Below are positions 47,211-60,946 of a stretch of DNA of 64,000 nucleotides, piece by piece. The number at the start of each line of letters is the position of its first letter. The stretch's first letter is position 1. The translations under genes were made by a program, and so were the position numbers. Origin of the DNA: Neurospora tetrasperma FGSC 2508 (taxonomy: Eukaryota; Ascomycota; Sordariomycetes; Sordariales; Sordariaceae). The stretch spans positions 4,238,858 through 4,302,857 of the forward strand of contig NW_009799179.1 in NCBI RefSeq assembly GCF_000213175.1, read 5' to 3'. The notes under the pieces are model-generated. The model was not told where the DNA came from and did not search any database. It saw only the letters and a list, made by a program, of their open reading frames with translations.

Positions 47211-49202
47211 ATTTATACTCTTATTACTATTTTATATATTTATACAATTGTAGGCAAATTTTAAATTGGTTAACCGTAATCCGAATATTGTTATTATTTA
47301 TAATAACTTTAATTTTATCGACTGTATATAAGGTCTTAGAATCAGCCGGAAGGATATTATATAGAACCTTACTATTTATCTCCTTATTAGTAGTCCCAAT
47401 ATTAACGGGCCGTTTAAACTATCTTAATAGCGCCCCTATATTAAATTCTAATTAAAATAGCTTTTTACTTACTTAAATATTATACTACTATCCTTTAATA
47501 ATGCGGCCTACTATTTTATTAAAAATAAACTAGCCTCTATAGTTAGGCGGAAATTATAATAATCTATTCTTTACTTCCCGGTTATTAAGCAACCGAAAAC
47601 CGCTAAAAATTATATTTTACAAACCCCTACTATTATAGAAGATAAAAGTAAAATCTCCAGTATTTATTGACTTTATAATAAACTTTTCTTTAATATCCTT
47701 AGATTTAATATAGACGATTTTAGGGATTAACTTATCTTTATCTACGGCGATTAGAAAATAATATCCTTTATTCACTATATTATTCTCAACTAATTTGAAG
47801 TAAATTATATATATAATTATAAATAATAAATCTTTATTATACCTATATTCTTCATATCCTTATAAATTACGTTAATATAATATTTTAAATTTTCTAACCT
47901 CTTATAGTATAGGATATTTAGGGCTTTAGAAGAGGTAAGAGGGTAAAATAATACGATACTATATTTTATAACGGTCGGTCTATATTAGAAAATATATTCG
48001 CCTCTAGGATTCTAACCTTTCTTATTACTAAACTTATCGATTATAGCTATATTTTAAAATCCAACTTCACTAAAGTATCCGTACGCCGAATTATATTAAA
48101 TATTAGAGAAAAATTTATTAATTAGGAACTTCTTTCTATTTATAACGAAGTTTTTTCCTTATTTATTTAATCTAAGTATAAAATATTTTTAGGTATAATA
48201 AATATAGGCTATCGTAGTATTTATTATTACCTTTAGGTTATTCGTATTTTTCTTATATTCGATAAAATTATTTCCTTAGGAGATTATAGTATCCTCCAAT
48301 AAATAATAAATCTTCTTCCTATCCTATTTTATAGTAGTAAAATAAATAATTATAGGCTTAAAATATTATATTTAGTATAATTATTTCGTTTTAAGGTTAT
48401 AGACGAACTATTTATTAATATTATTCTACATTCTAATATAGTATAATATTCTATAGCCGGTAATTAATAGAAGGCAATTAATATAATTCTTAAATATATT
48501 AACGCTTCCTTTACCTTTAATATTAAATAGAATAAGAATTCGATTTATAATACGAAGATTTTATTCGTCTACCTTTCTGCTATTAGCCCTTATACTACAA
48601 TTATTTATAAAATTATTAAAAATAATATACGAATATATTAAATAAGTAAATATATATAGTTATTTATTAATATAGATATTATTAATTATACTTATATAGT
48701 CTATTGGAATAGGTAAGTAGGTTAAGGATATACAACTTTTCGACTACTTAATTACTTAAGATTTAATACCCCTAATATTCTACAATTTAGTTTTACTATA
48801 TTATTGGAATTAAAATTCAATATATTTAATATAAAGGAGGTCCAACTATTATAAATAAATAAGTAAATTATAATTCGGGACCCCAAAAAGGGTATTAGGC
48901 AAATAGAGAGGGATATAGGAGAAATAGTTATTAGTAGTAATAAGGGTAAATAGGTATACCTTAGTAATAGGGTTAAATCTAATAATAAAATAACGTAGTA
49001 TATTTTTAATAAAATATTAAATATTTATATAAATTAGAACCGAATTAGTTTAGGGTACTCTATCTACTTATTAATCCCGTATAATTTTCGCATTTTTATA
49101 GAACCGATTCTAAAATTATATAGTATAGTAAGATTTATATAAGGTTTTATATAGGAGTATTAATATACTTACAATTAATAGAATATATTAATTCAATATA
49201 CT

Positions 49203-49260
49203 TAAATTTAATAGGGGGAATTAATTAATTCTCCCCCTATTGGATTTATATAAATAATAT
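49203..49260. repeat. Hairpin module, copy 1
   Basis: Arms TAAATTTAATAGGGGG (49203-49218) and CCCCCTATTGGATTTA (49233-49248), followed by TATAAATA. Tandem with copy 2, 104 bp downstream. Confidence 0.8.
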
Positions 49261-49306
49261 ATTTATATCCCCTATTAGAATTCTATTTATACTAATTCAA
49301 TATACT

Positions 49307-49385
49307 TAAATCTAATAGGGGGGGTTAATTAATTCTCCCCCTATCGGATTTATATAAATATTAATATATTTATCTCCCCTATCGG
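49307..49385. repeat. Hairpin module, copy 2
   Basis: Arms TAAATCTAATAGGGGG (49307-49322) and CCCCCTATCGGATTTA (49337-49352), then TATATAAATA and TATCTCCCCTAT. Direct repeat of copy 1. Confidence 0.8.
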
Positions 49386-49832
49386 AGTTCTATTCTCTAA
49401 TACCTTATTAGAATAGAATTAGGTTTAAATTAAATTTATTATTTTAATATCGCTATTATCCACTTTTTTATACCTACTATCCTAAATCTCTATATTTTAA
49501 TCCCTATTCTTATTATTATCCTTATTAATTATTATTAATTCCCTACTCCTATTTTTACTATTACTCTTGAATAAACTACTATTATTACTACTATTATAAT
49601 TACTACTATTATAACTATTATCCTTTCTTAATTATTAATAATCTAAACTTCAAAAGCGACCTTAATATAAATAAAGATATAGACCTCCTTTTTAATAAAG
49701 TTATAATATTAGTAAACTTTAAAGTAAGTATATTATTAGGAAGTAAATATCTTGCTACTAATAACGTTAATTAGATATTAAGTAATAAAGCTAAACTTTA
49801 AAGTCCTTTAAATATTAAATTACTCTTAGAAA

Positions 49833-50510
49833 TAAATTTTAAAAATAGAGTTTCGAAGCGTAGAAAGTTGCTTAGGATAGAGAAACCTCTATTAAAAGTT
49901 ATAGAACCTATAGGGGGGTAAAAGAATAGAAGCGGACTAGAACGGATATTATAACGCTAGGGCCTCCTTCTAAGGGGGGGTAAATTAAATTAGGCTAGTA
50001 TTAGTAGGGTTATTTAGTATTATCGTTAGTAGCTACGTTAATTAATAAAGAGGCTATTATTCAAATCGGATTCGGATTTTAAATTAGATAGAAGGAATTT
50101 TAAAGTATAGAAAATTATTTAGGACGGAAATTTCTATTAGAAGTTATAGAACCTATAAAGGGGTAAAAGAATAGAGGTAGGCTAGGACGGATATTATAAC
50201 GCTAAAGCCTCTTTTTAAAGGGGGTTGGATTAGGCTAATATTAATAAGGTTATTAGTATTATTATTAGTAGTTATACTAATTAATAAAAAGGCTATTATT
50301 TAAATTAAATTTAAATTTTAAATTAAATAGAAGCAGTTTTAAGGCGTAGAAAATTACTTAGGACGGAAGTTTCTATTAGAAGTTATAGAACCTATAGGGG
50401 GGTAAGAGAATAAAGGCGGGCTAGGACGGATATTATAACGTTAGGGCCTCCTTTTAAGGGGGGGGTAAGGGGTTGGATTAAGCTAGTATTAGTAGGGTTA
50501 TTAATATTAT
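49833..50510. repeat. Tandem repeat, about 240-bp unit, three copies
   Basis: The marker TAGAAA(A/G)TT(G/A)(C/T)TTAGGA recurs at 49861, 50108 and 50347 (spacing 247 and 239), followed each time by TTATAGAACCTATA and GGATATTATAACG. The third copy looks truncated. The copies differ mostly at C/T and G/A positions, consistent with RIP after duplication. Confidence 0.85.
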
Positions 50511-51071
50511 AATTTATATTCGTTAGCCTCCCAGCCCTATCGGGCTTATAATAGGACTCCTAACGTCGTTCGAACTTCCCGACTTTAATAATAAAATTAA
50601 TAGGAATTATAAATATCTTTTTAATATAATTTACTATTTCTATTTAAAGTTTTAGGGAATTTATAGGGGGAATAGCCTATTATAGTTAATTTTAAATAGT
50701 AAATCGTAATAAATTATTTAAATATAGGGAGATCGGACTAAATAGTAAAGCGCCCGGAATAACTTTATTTAATAACTATTCTTATAAATTGAAGGTTAAA
50801 AGAAATATTTTTATTTTTGTAATATAATTTCCTGTCTTCGTTTAAAGTTTATAGGAAGTGAAGCTATTATTATTAATTATATTCGTACTAATTGTACGGT
50901 TGATATTATTTATAAATATATTAAATTTATTTAAGTATTTAAGTAGGCTTCTTATAGCTTTCCTTCTATAGGATTTAAGTATTAGGTTATATATTATAGT
51001 ATTTTTATATTTCTCTCTACTACTCTTTTCTCAGTCTTATTAGGCTTAATAATTAAATTTAATTAACTAAC

Positions 51072-51870
51072 AATACATTTACTAATACTAATTATATTAA
51101 GCTTAATATTGCAGTGTCCTTTGTGTAATACTAATACCGGTTGTATTAAACCTAATATTATAGTATCCTTTATATAATACTAATATTAATTATATTAAAC
51201 TTAATATTACAGCGTTCTTCGCTTAATACTAATACCAGTTATATTAAGCCTAATATTATAATATTCTTTGTATAATACTAATACTAGTTATATTAAACTT
51301 AATATTGCGGCGTCCTTCGCGTAATATTAATACTAATTATATTAAGCCTAATATTATAGTATCCTTCATATAATACTAATATTAATTGTATTAAATTTAA
51401 TATTATAACGTTTATTATTATAGCATCCTTCGTATAATATTAATACTAATTATATTAAATTTAATATTATAGTATCCTTTATTGCGGCGTCCTTCGTACA
51501 ATACTAATACCAGTTATATTAAGCCTAATATTGCATCGTCCTTTATTATAGCGTCCTTCGTACAATATTAATACCGGTTATATTAAATCTAATATTATAG
51601 CGTCCTTTATTATAGTATCCTTTGCGTAATACTAATACCAATTGTATTAAATTTAATATTACAACGTCCTTTATTGCAATATACTTTATATAATACTAAT
51701 ATTAATTGTATTAAGCTTAATATTATAATGTCCTTTATTACGGCGTTCTTCGTACAATACTAATACCAATTATATTAAGCCTAATATTATAATATCTTTT
51801 ATTATAGCGTCCTTCGTATAATATTAATACTAATTATATTAAATCTAATATTATTACGTCCTTTATATAA
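51072..51870. repeat. Tandem array, 49-bp then 64-bp period, about 14 units
   Basis: The unit core TAATACTAATACYRGTTRTATTAA followed by TAATATT and a GCGTCCTTCG-like end repeats about seven times at 49-bp spacing (51081 to about 51371). It then repeats about seven times at 63-65-bp spacing (51435, 51499, 51563, 51626, 51690, 51755, 51818). The longer unit carries an internal duplication of roughly 15 bp of the TTATAGCGTCCTT segment. Unit differences are mainly transitions. Confidence 0.88.
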
Positions 51871-52068
51871 AAATACTATATTGAAATTTATATTAGTAAA
51901 ATAATTTAACTTTATTACCTTAATAAAGGTTATATTATTAGACTTTCCCTATATTAGTAATAGAATATTATTCCGAGTATTAAGAACCGATAATTTTAAG
52001 AGCCTATCGTTAGAAGACGACTTTTTTTTTAAGGGTACTATATAATATAGTATCTTCCGGCAACGGAA

Positions 52069-52145
52069 GGGGGGGGGGTTCACTAACTCTCCCCCTATTA
52101 GATTTATATAAATAGTATACTTATCTCCCCTATTAAATTTAAGTA
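52069..52145. repeat. Hairpin module, copy 3
   Basis: A direct, diverged copy of the 49316-49385 module (CTCCCCCTATTAGATTTATA, then TTATCTCCCCTATTAAAT), about 2.75 kb downstream. Its left arm has become a run of ten G. Confidence 0.72.
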
Positions 52146-55100
52146 TATAGAAGAGAAGTAGAATAAATAAATTATTCAATATGCTAAATCTCTTATAGTA
52201 TTAATAAAGTAGTAATATAATTTATACTAACCTCCGGAATTAAGAAGCACTCTTTTCCTTATCGGAAGTGCTGCCTTTATTATTAATTCCCTTATATTAC
52301 TTTCTTATCTTTTTTATATTTATTATTATCTACTTTATCCCCCCCTATAGGGACTATAAAGTATATACTAAATTAATAATAACCTCCTAATTATTAATTA
52401 CTATAATTTATACCCGCTCTATAGTATTTACTAATTTACTATATCCTTCTTAAATATTAATTTAAACTTCTTCTATTGACTTCTAAAGGGTTCTAATAGC
52501 CTTTATAATATTTTACTTTATATTCTTTACTTTTATCTCTAATATATTATTTACTATAATTATTTCTATTACTATTTTACTCTAAATTACCTTCTCTACC
52601 CTAATTTCTATACTTTTAACTATTTCTCTATAATTCTATTTAAATAAATAAATTCGATTTAATATATTAATAAAGTTAATAGTTACTTATATTGAGAGTC
52701 GGACGTATATATTGTAAAAGTCGCGGTTGATAATATTACTATACTTTAGTTATTACATTACAATTTCTTTAAATTAGTAATATCTTTCAGAAGCGTTTAG
52801 AAGATATATATTAGGGGTAGTATATACCGGAGGGTAGTAGTATTATTTATAATTATATTAATTTAAATAGAATTAGGGAGGGTATAAATATAAAGCAATA
52901 TTTAACTAACCTATTACTTATTTTCTTATTTATTCTATATTATAGTTCTAATTACCTTAATTAACTTTAGTCGAAATTAATATAAAATATAGCCTTTATT
53001 TTAAATAAATTAATATACAATAGGAATTCCCTATACGTATAATAATATAAATAATAAATTAGGGTTAGAGTTAGTAAATAATTTTATAATCCTAGTTTTT
53101 ATTAAAGATCTCCTACTTATAGTTTTAAAAGAGATTACTATTATTAATTTCGAATATATTAATATAATAAAGCTACTTTGGATCCGAATATAACGTACGA
53201 GACGCTATTAACCGATTAATAAAGTATTAGGGTATATATTTAGTAATATTATTAATCTAATGCTCCCAAAATTTTATTAGAAGGTATAGTACTAATTCCG
53301 GCTTATAATAGTATTTATAAATCGATATAAATAGGTTAAAGATATTCGATTAGAAGTATAGTTATAGTATACTACGTTTAGTACCCTTAGTACGATATTT
53401 AAATAGAGTAATAAGAATAATTATTTAGACTAAAGGTTTATAATATTCTAAAATAGTAAATATAAATAGACTATTAATAAATTCCTAATAGTTTAGTTAG
53501 TAGGGTTAAAAAATATAATCTTTATATATTAATTAAATATATTTAAAATAGAATTAAATACTTTAAAAAGTCAGGGTAATATAATTAATTTATATAATTA
53601 TAAAGGGAAAGTCTTTAGGATTAATATTCAAAATATATAAATTCTCTTATAAATATCTATATTAATATATAATACCCTTAAAATAATATAATAAGGAGAT
53701 CTTCTCATTTAGCCCCCCTATAGACTCTTATATATAGGATTGAATTACTAATTTTTATTTTATTGTAACTCTATTTACTAAGTTTTTTCGGCCTTATTCC
53801 ATTCTTTTTGGGCCTTCTTCTTAGACCTCCTCCTCTTTAAAATATTATTATTCCTTTTTATTAAATAAGGCTTCTTCCGTATTAACTTTAACGTATTATT
53901 ACTACCTTCGCCGTTATTATTATTATTAATATTACGGCCGGTACCAATATAATTAAGTAAATTATATATAAGTATTGGTTATTCGCTTTGAGTAAGTAAG
54001 GCCTATAATATTTGGCCCAAAATAGTTAGGGCGTTTATTAGTTATATAATAGAATTAGTTAGGGGTTAAACAGGGGTTAATAGAATTTAATTATATAAAT
54101 ATAATAATTTAGAGTAACTTTACCTTATAATAATCTATATTTTTATTATAATTAATTATATCAGAATATTCGGAGTAACCTCTCTTACAATTCAATTTAC
54201 TTATAATATTTAATTAATATATAGTTATTCTATTAAATTCAATTTATTTACAACGAGCCTACCTATTGCTATTATAAGGAGGATTAAACTAAAAGGATAT
54301 ATAGGGAGAGTTGAATTTAATATTTAATATACCTATTTATAGTCCTTAGAAGAATTATAATATTAATAGAATTTAGGATAATAATATTAGAAGTAAACCT
54401 ATAAAATAGTCTTACTAATTTCGATTTAAATTTATATTTATTAAATTCTAACTTTTTTATAATAAATTTACCTATTACTATTATAGGGAGGACTAAATCG
54501 AAAGAATATATAAGGAGAATTAAATTTAATATTTAACGTATTTATTTATAATCCTTAGAAGAATTAGGAATAGGACAATAAAAGACTTTCTTATAATTCT
54601 AATCAGTTATACAACTCTTCGATAGTATAATATTATAAATTAAATAGATTGTAAATAGAAAAGGCGATATTAAATTACTATTAGGCGTAATATAGACGGG
54701 CAGGATTAATTTTATATTCGGAAACTCTTCGTAATATTAAGAGAAGTTAAGGACGGTCTCCGTATTTAAGTTAAAAGGAATTTAATTTATTTTATAACCA
54801 AGGATAATCATTAAAGCGGTTGTAAGTAGGTAATATATAAGCAATACAAATATTAAACTACTTATTCTAATATATAATACTATAATTACTATATACCGAT
54901 ATTATAGTTTAATATTATATATATATAAAGCCTTTTTAATTTACTAGGAGGGAGTAAAATATAAAATTAATATATAAATATAAACTATAAACTAGGCCTA
55001 TCTATTTTATACGCTATTAGTTCGCCGAATGAGGAAGGAAGACGATTTTTTAGGACTAGGGCGGTATAGTATAGACTATTAATATAAATTTTTATTAATT

Positions 55101-55741
55101 AAAATATTATTAAGCCTAATATTATAATTAATTATATTAGGCGAGATATAGCGGGAATTAATTTATTATTAAGTAACCTTATATAATTAAGCAAACTAAT
55201 AGGGCAATTACTATAGTAGGTCTATAAATACGCTAAAGGCCTAACTATTAATATTTAGTATAGTTAAATTTAATATTGAAAAATATAAATTAGAAAATAC
55301 TAGAGTAAAAAAGTAAAGGTAATTCAGGTTTCGATTTAGGAAAAGTTATTTTTATTTATAGTACTAAAATAATATTATATATATAAAGGCGAGCGTTATT
55401 AGGGAGTAAATAAATTTAATACTTTTTTTATATTATAGGTTTATATAGAATTAATAATATTAGAAGAAAAGTTAGTCCTAGGCCGGAAAATATTTAGTAT
55501 AAGTATTTCTATAAATCTTTTCCCTAAAATAATCCTAAAATCCTCTTTAATATTAATTCCCTCTACAGTTATTAATATTTATTATTTATTTCGGTTATAC
55601 CTTTATAGTAATATTAAGTCCTAAACCGATTATAATTTCTATTAAATCCAATAGAGGGTTAAACTATAAGTAAAGAATTTTATTTATTATATAACCCTTA
55701 TATTCTCTAGGTTCGCAATTAACCGAATATATTTCCTACCA

Positions 55742-55778
55742 TTAAATCCAATAAGGGGTATCCCCTTATCGGATTTAA
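55742..55778. repeat. Near-perfect palindrome, dispersed family copy
   Basis: Arms TTAAATCCAATAAGGGG (55742-55758) and CCCCTTATCGGATTTAA (55762-55778) match at 16 of 17 positions around a 3-bp loop. The strongest hairpin in the window. Confidence 0.9.
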
Positions 55779-57266
55779 ATAATATAATATAAATTTTAAT
55801 ACTATTAAATACTATTAGGAGGAGGAGGGTTTATTAAATTATTAATAGCGTTAATTATATTAATAATATTAATAATAATTAGAATAGTTGGAATAGGGGC
55901 GTAATCTTCCGCTATAATATTATTCTAACTATCAATTTCAGTATTATTATTATCTTTAGGATAATTAAATAGAATTAGATTATTATTAAACTAAATTCCA
56001 ATATTTTTACTAAGATTATTATTGAGGGGTAGCGCTTTAAACTCGCTATTAAATAGAATTATAATATTTTCGATACTTACTTTTATATTTTCGTTAAAAT
56101 TATTACTAGAGGGTAGTAATTTAGGTTATTTACTATTAAAATGAGTTTTAATATTTTTAATTTAACTAATTAATTATAATTATCTACTATCGGTTTAAAA
56201 CTATTTAAACAGCAAAGAAATATTATTAATCGGCGATTTATATTACTTTTTAAAGGGTATAAATAAAACTTTTACTTCTATTATAATTATTACCCTTTAA
56301 TTATTAATATAAGTAATAATTTCTAATTTACCGACCTTATACTCCTTTTAATTTATTTCCTCTATAAATACTTTCTATTAGTTAATTCAAATTGCTAGTT
56401 CCGACTATAATAATCTAATTAATATTTAGGTTAAATTCTTTAAATAGCATATAATTTAAAACTCTAATAGAGATAATCCTATATTAGTAATGCGAAGGAC
56501 TTTTATAGCCGTTATATTCTTATCCGTTATATTTTTTAAATTTATAATTATAGGTTTAATAATAAGAAGAAAGCGTATTAGATTTTCGTACTTAGGGTTA
56601 ACCTTAAACTTATCTTAATTCTCTATATAGTAAATAATAATATAAGAATATATTATACTGATTTTATAAATACGAATTAATATAAATCTCTTTATTTCTT
56701 AAGGGGGTTCTATAACCTAAATAAACCAATTAAAATTATAGTTTAAGAGGACCTTTATAAATTTATAAGTAATAATCGATTTGAGTATTATTAATTTAAT
56801 ATATCTTTAGAAAATAAAGGAGGGTTATAACGTATAAATTTACTGAAATAAAAGTTAATATAGCAAATTTAAATCCTATAAGGGGGATAATTAATTACAA
56901 ACCTTTTAAATAATTCTCTTTTCTTATTAGTCAGAAATAGTCCTATTAATTTATAAAAAGTACTATTTAACTATTTTAATCTACTTAATTCGGTATAAGC
57001 GACCTATAAATTATAAAATCGTTATAATATTCTATATAAACCTTAAACTAATCATAATATAATACTATACATAAATATTAAAATTTACTATATTAATACT
57101 AGAATTAAAAATAAGAATATTAATAATAGTATATTAATTATTCTATTCTTAAATAATATTCGCCTACTCTTAAGTATTTTGGTTTAATATAATTATTTTA
57201 ATTATAAAGTTTGCCTTTTAAAGGATAGAATAAAGAGTTTTAATGAAGTTAGCTAATAAATTTAAG

Positions 57267-57312
57267 ATTAAATCCAATAGGAGTAATAGAATGTACCCCT
57301 ATAGGAATTAAA
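57267..57312. repeat. Palindromic hairpin, dispersed family copy
   Basis: Left arm TTAAATCCAATAGGAGTA and right arm TACCCCTATAGGAATTAAA, imperfect but clearly the same family, about 9-bp loop. Confidence 0.7.
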
Positions 57313-58536
57313 TATAAAATAAATAGGGTACGTATTTATATTTATATTTAAAGTTGGTTAATAACGATTAGAATATATTCGTACTAATAGAATGAATTAA
57401 AATACTTTTAAAGAATATATATTTAGAATAGTAAGTTTTTATATATTTAAACGAATAGTTATATATAATTAATAGGTAGGAGGATATTAGAATTGTAGTT
57501 AAAGGAGTTATATATATATACTAACCCGCCGTTAAAGTTTAATTTTATTAAAGCGTCGATTTTATTAATATTAAGATTTATAGTAGTTTTAACTAATTTT
57601 TTACCCCAAAATACGGTATTAAAGTTTTATAAGAATATTAATTTCCTATTAAATATTATATATATTTTTTTATAATTAATTATATTATTAATTTGGAGGA
57701 GGTCCTAAGTATATACATCCTAAGTAAAGAACTAAAGTTTTTGTATAAGAATAGGGTTAAGGCTTTTAGGGCGATTATCTATATTAAAGGTAATAATTGT
57801 ATCCTTCAATTATTTTATAATTAATATAAGGTATTTATTAATTAACGTTCCTATTCTACCAGCGAACCGTTTATTATATTATAAATATACTTAATAAACT
57901 TCTATAGGAAGGATATTGGAAAATAGAAAGATTATTTAGCTATTAAATAATTTTAATAGTATATTTATCCCTGTAAATAGGAAGAATATTTAGAACTTTT
58001 TAATAATAGTATTTGTAATATTAGTAATAATATTCCTTTATTAGAAATAAACTACTAAAACCCGGGGTAGAATACTTACTATTTATAGCCCTATTCGAAT
58101 TAAATTATATAAAAAGTATTTATTATTTTCTTAAAAGTATTTATATTAAAAATATAATTCGGGTTTAACTGTATTATAAATATTAGTAGATTTAAATTAT
58201 TAAAATCGAATAATTTAATAATATTTATCGGTAATTGTACGTTATTCTAAACTATTATAATAAAAACCTTTATATTAATAATATTACTTAGTAATAGTAT
58301 TATAGAATAGAATATTATTAACCGGCGTAGGACTTTCCTAATTTACTATTACACGGCGGTATTTATATTTTGTAGAAATTGTACCTTGTTAGCGATAATC
58401 CGTTCGAAGCGGATATTTTTATATACAGATATATATACTTTATATTATTTGCTAATATAGATGGTAGGTTTGGAGCGCTTCCAAATCGACCTTGAATTAT
58501 TATTGTCAATTAGTATAAGAAAATAAAGTAGCGCTT

Positions 58537-58584
58537 ATTTAAATCCTATAGAGGGAGGGGATAATTACTCTTATAGGATTTAAA
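58537..58584. repeat. Palindromic hairpin, dispersed family copy
   Basis: Left arm TTTAAATCCTATAG (58537-58550), right arm TATAGGATTTAAA (58572-58584), loop of about 21 bp containing a GGGAGGGG run. Confidence 0.82.
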
Positions 58585-59289
58585 ATAGATTTTAAGTTTA
58601 TTTTTTATATTCATTTAATTTATTTATTTTACTACTATCTAATTTATTTAAACCCTTATTACCCGATTTATTATTATTGGAATTATATTTATTATTATTT
58701 ATAGTGATAGTTTTACCTTTACCCTTAAGCTTGGCTTTAGCTTTACCCTTACTTTTAAATACTAGTTTTTAAGAAATATAATCTTTAGCCTTTAATTTAT
58801 TTGGAAAATTGTTAGTATTATATATTTACTTATAGGTTATAATCTAATAGCGGAAATAAGTGGATATAGTAATTAGAATAATTACTTTAGCGGTATTAGG
58901 TGTATTACGGTACTAAATATATTTATTTATTAAATTATTAAAAATATTTTAAATTAACATCTATTTACGCCTTAGATCTATTATAGGTACTTAATTATAA
59001 ATATTAAACTATATATAAATTTTTAAAATATTACTGAATATTTCAATTACTTTAGTAAATATTTGTAAAATTAGTATAATTAATATAAGAATTAAGGTTA
59101 AATACGCCTCTATAATTTTATCTTTAGTCTCTCTACACTCGAATTTTATAATATATAATATAATTACGCTTAGGTAAATTATTATTTTATTAATACTAAC
59201 CTTATTAATTAATATTATATATTTAAGTAGGGTTTTTTTTAAGCGCTAAATTATATATATATTTAAAGAGATAGATTAGTAGGGAATAA

Positions 59290-59346
59290 TTTAAATTCTA
59301 TAGGGGAAGAGGTGGGATAGGTTAGCCCCTTCCTATAGGATTTAAA
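59290..59346. repeat. Palindromic hairpin, dispersed family copy
   Basis: Left arm TTTAAATTCTATAGGGG (59290-59306), right arm CCTATAGGATTTAAA (59332-59346), with a CCCC run just inside the right arm. Confidence 0.8.
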
Positions 59347-60892
59347 GAAGGAAAATATAATTTACTAATTAATTAATAAAGTAAAAGGGATTTCTTACTT
59401 TAGGCTAAAGAAGGCTTATTCGTATTATTATTTAATAATTAATTTACTTATCCCTCCTCCTTAAAATACTAATATAAAATATTAAATTTATAATATTTAA
59501 TATTTTTATAATTCTCAAGAAGGGTAATAATAGTATTTATATTAATAGGTTTAATTCTACTTTATAGTTCTATAATATAATAGATAGCTATATAATTTTT
59601 AAGTACCTTCTTAAAAGGATATTTCTTCTATATAATACTAATTATATTATAGCGAGCCCGGAGATTCGCTTTAATTAACTTTTTAATTTCACTTTCCTAA
59701 GAGTTAATTAGCGGGTTGTTTAAAGGAGTGTTTTTAAAACGCTCCTAGGCCTATATATATTTATTTATTATAATTTTAACAAATTCTACGTTAAACTGTT
59801 CATATATTATATAATTTTCAAAGTATTAACTAATTCTAAAAATCTTATTTGGCGTAGAAATATTCTTAAGTAACGCTAGAATCTTTAAATCTTTAAACTA
59901 TTAGACCTTTTTAGTATATAGGAGCGTAACGGTAGCCCCTAGCGAATTATTCTTTATCTTTGGAATATCCTATCCTTTAAAATATTTATTGAATTTAAAG
60001 AGTTTAATATTAAGCCTCTTAGTAATATTTTTCTTCCCATTTAATTATTAGAAAATTAATAAATAAAATTAAAAGTAAATTAAATTAATTATACGTCTTT
60101 CTAAAGCGATAGTACGCTATAGGAGTTTAGTAATAATAGCTTCTAGCTATTTATTAAACCCGTTAATACTAATAGTAAAATTATTATTAATTTCAAATAG
60201 GATTTCCTTCGAAATATTATAAATCTATTTTATTCTATTTTATACTAAGCTACTATTAATTTAGGTATTACCTTCTATTAAGCCCGTTATATTTTATATA
60301 TTAAATATAAAGAGTAGGGTCGGCTTAGTATTATTAGGGCCGTTAGTATTACCGATAAAATATTTGTAGTTTTGTTTATATCCTTCGGAAAATTAAGTGA
60401 AATATATTATAGCTTTAAATTAATTATTAATTAAATACCTTAATTAAATATATTTAGTTAGTAGGTCCGGGTTTTTTATAAATTAGAATATACTACTATT
60501 ATTAATATTTAATTAAAATATACGAAAGTAAATAAATTAAATAATAAAAGTAATTACTTTACTATATATTATATTATACTTCTTCCCAAATATAAATATT
60601 AACCTAATAAAATTATTATAGCGAATAATTATAGCGTATAATAGAATATTTTCCGTTTATATAACGGTTTGAAAAATATAGTTATATAATTTATTCTTTA
60701 AAACGTAGGGAATAATAATTTTCTACAATTTCTATAGGTTAACTATAGAATTAGATTATAATTCCCTCTTATATTTTTAAAACGATTTTAAATATTTTAA
60801 TAGGCTAAAAATTAAAGAGATTATAATGCGGTTAATAAATGCCTAGAGCGAATTTAAATTTTATAAGGGTAAATGAATATTTAAAGCGAGTC

Positions 60893-60946
60893 TAAATCCT
60901 ATAAGGGGCGATATACTTCTATTCGAATCCTCTTATAAGATTTAAA
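60893..60946. repeat. Palindromic hairpin, dispersed family copy
   Basis: Left arm TAAATCCTATAAGGGG (60893-60908), right arm CCTCTTATAAGATTTAAA (60929-60946). Confidence 0.75.

Noticed and set aside
51072-51870. CRISPR array
   Set aside because: Head-to-tail repeats without unique spacers, in a eukaryotic context: a minisatellite.
51949-52179. 76-aa frame in the AT-rich block
   Set aside because: Isolated, biased composition, no motif; expected by chance where stop codons happen to be sparse.
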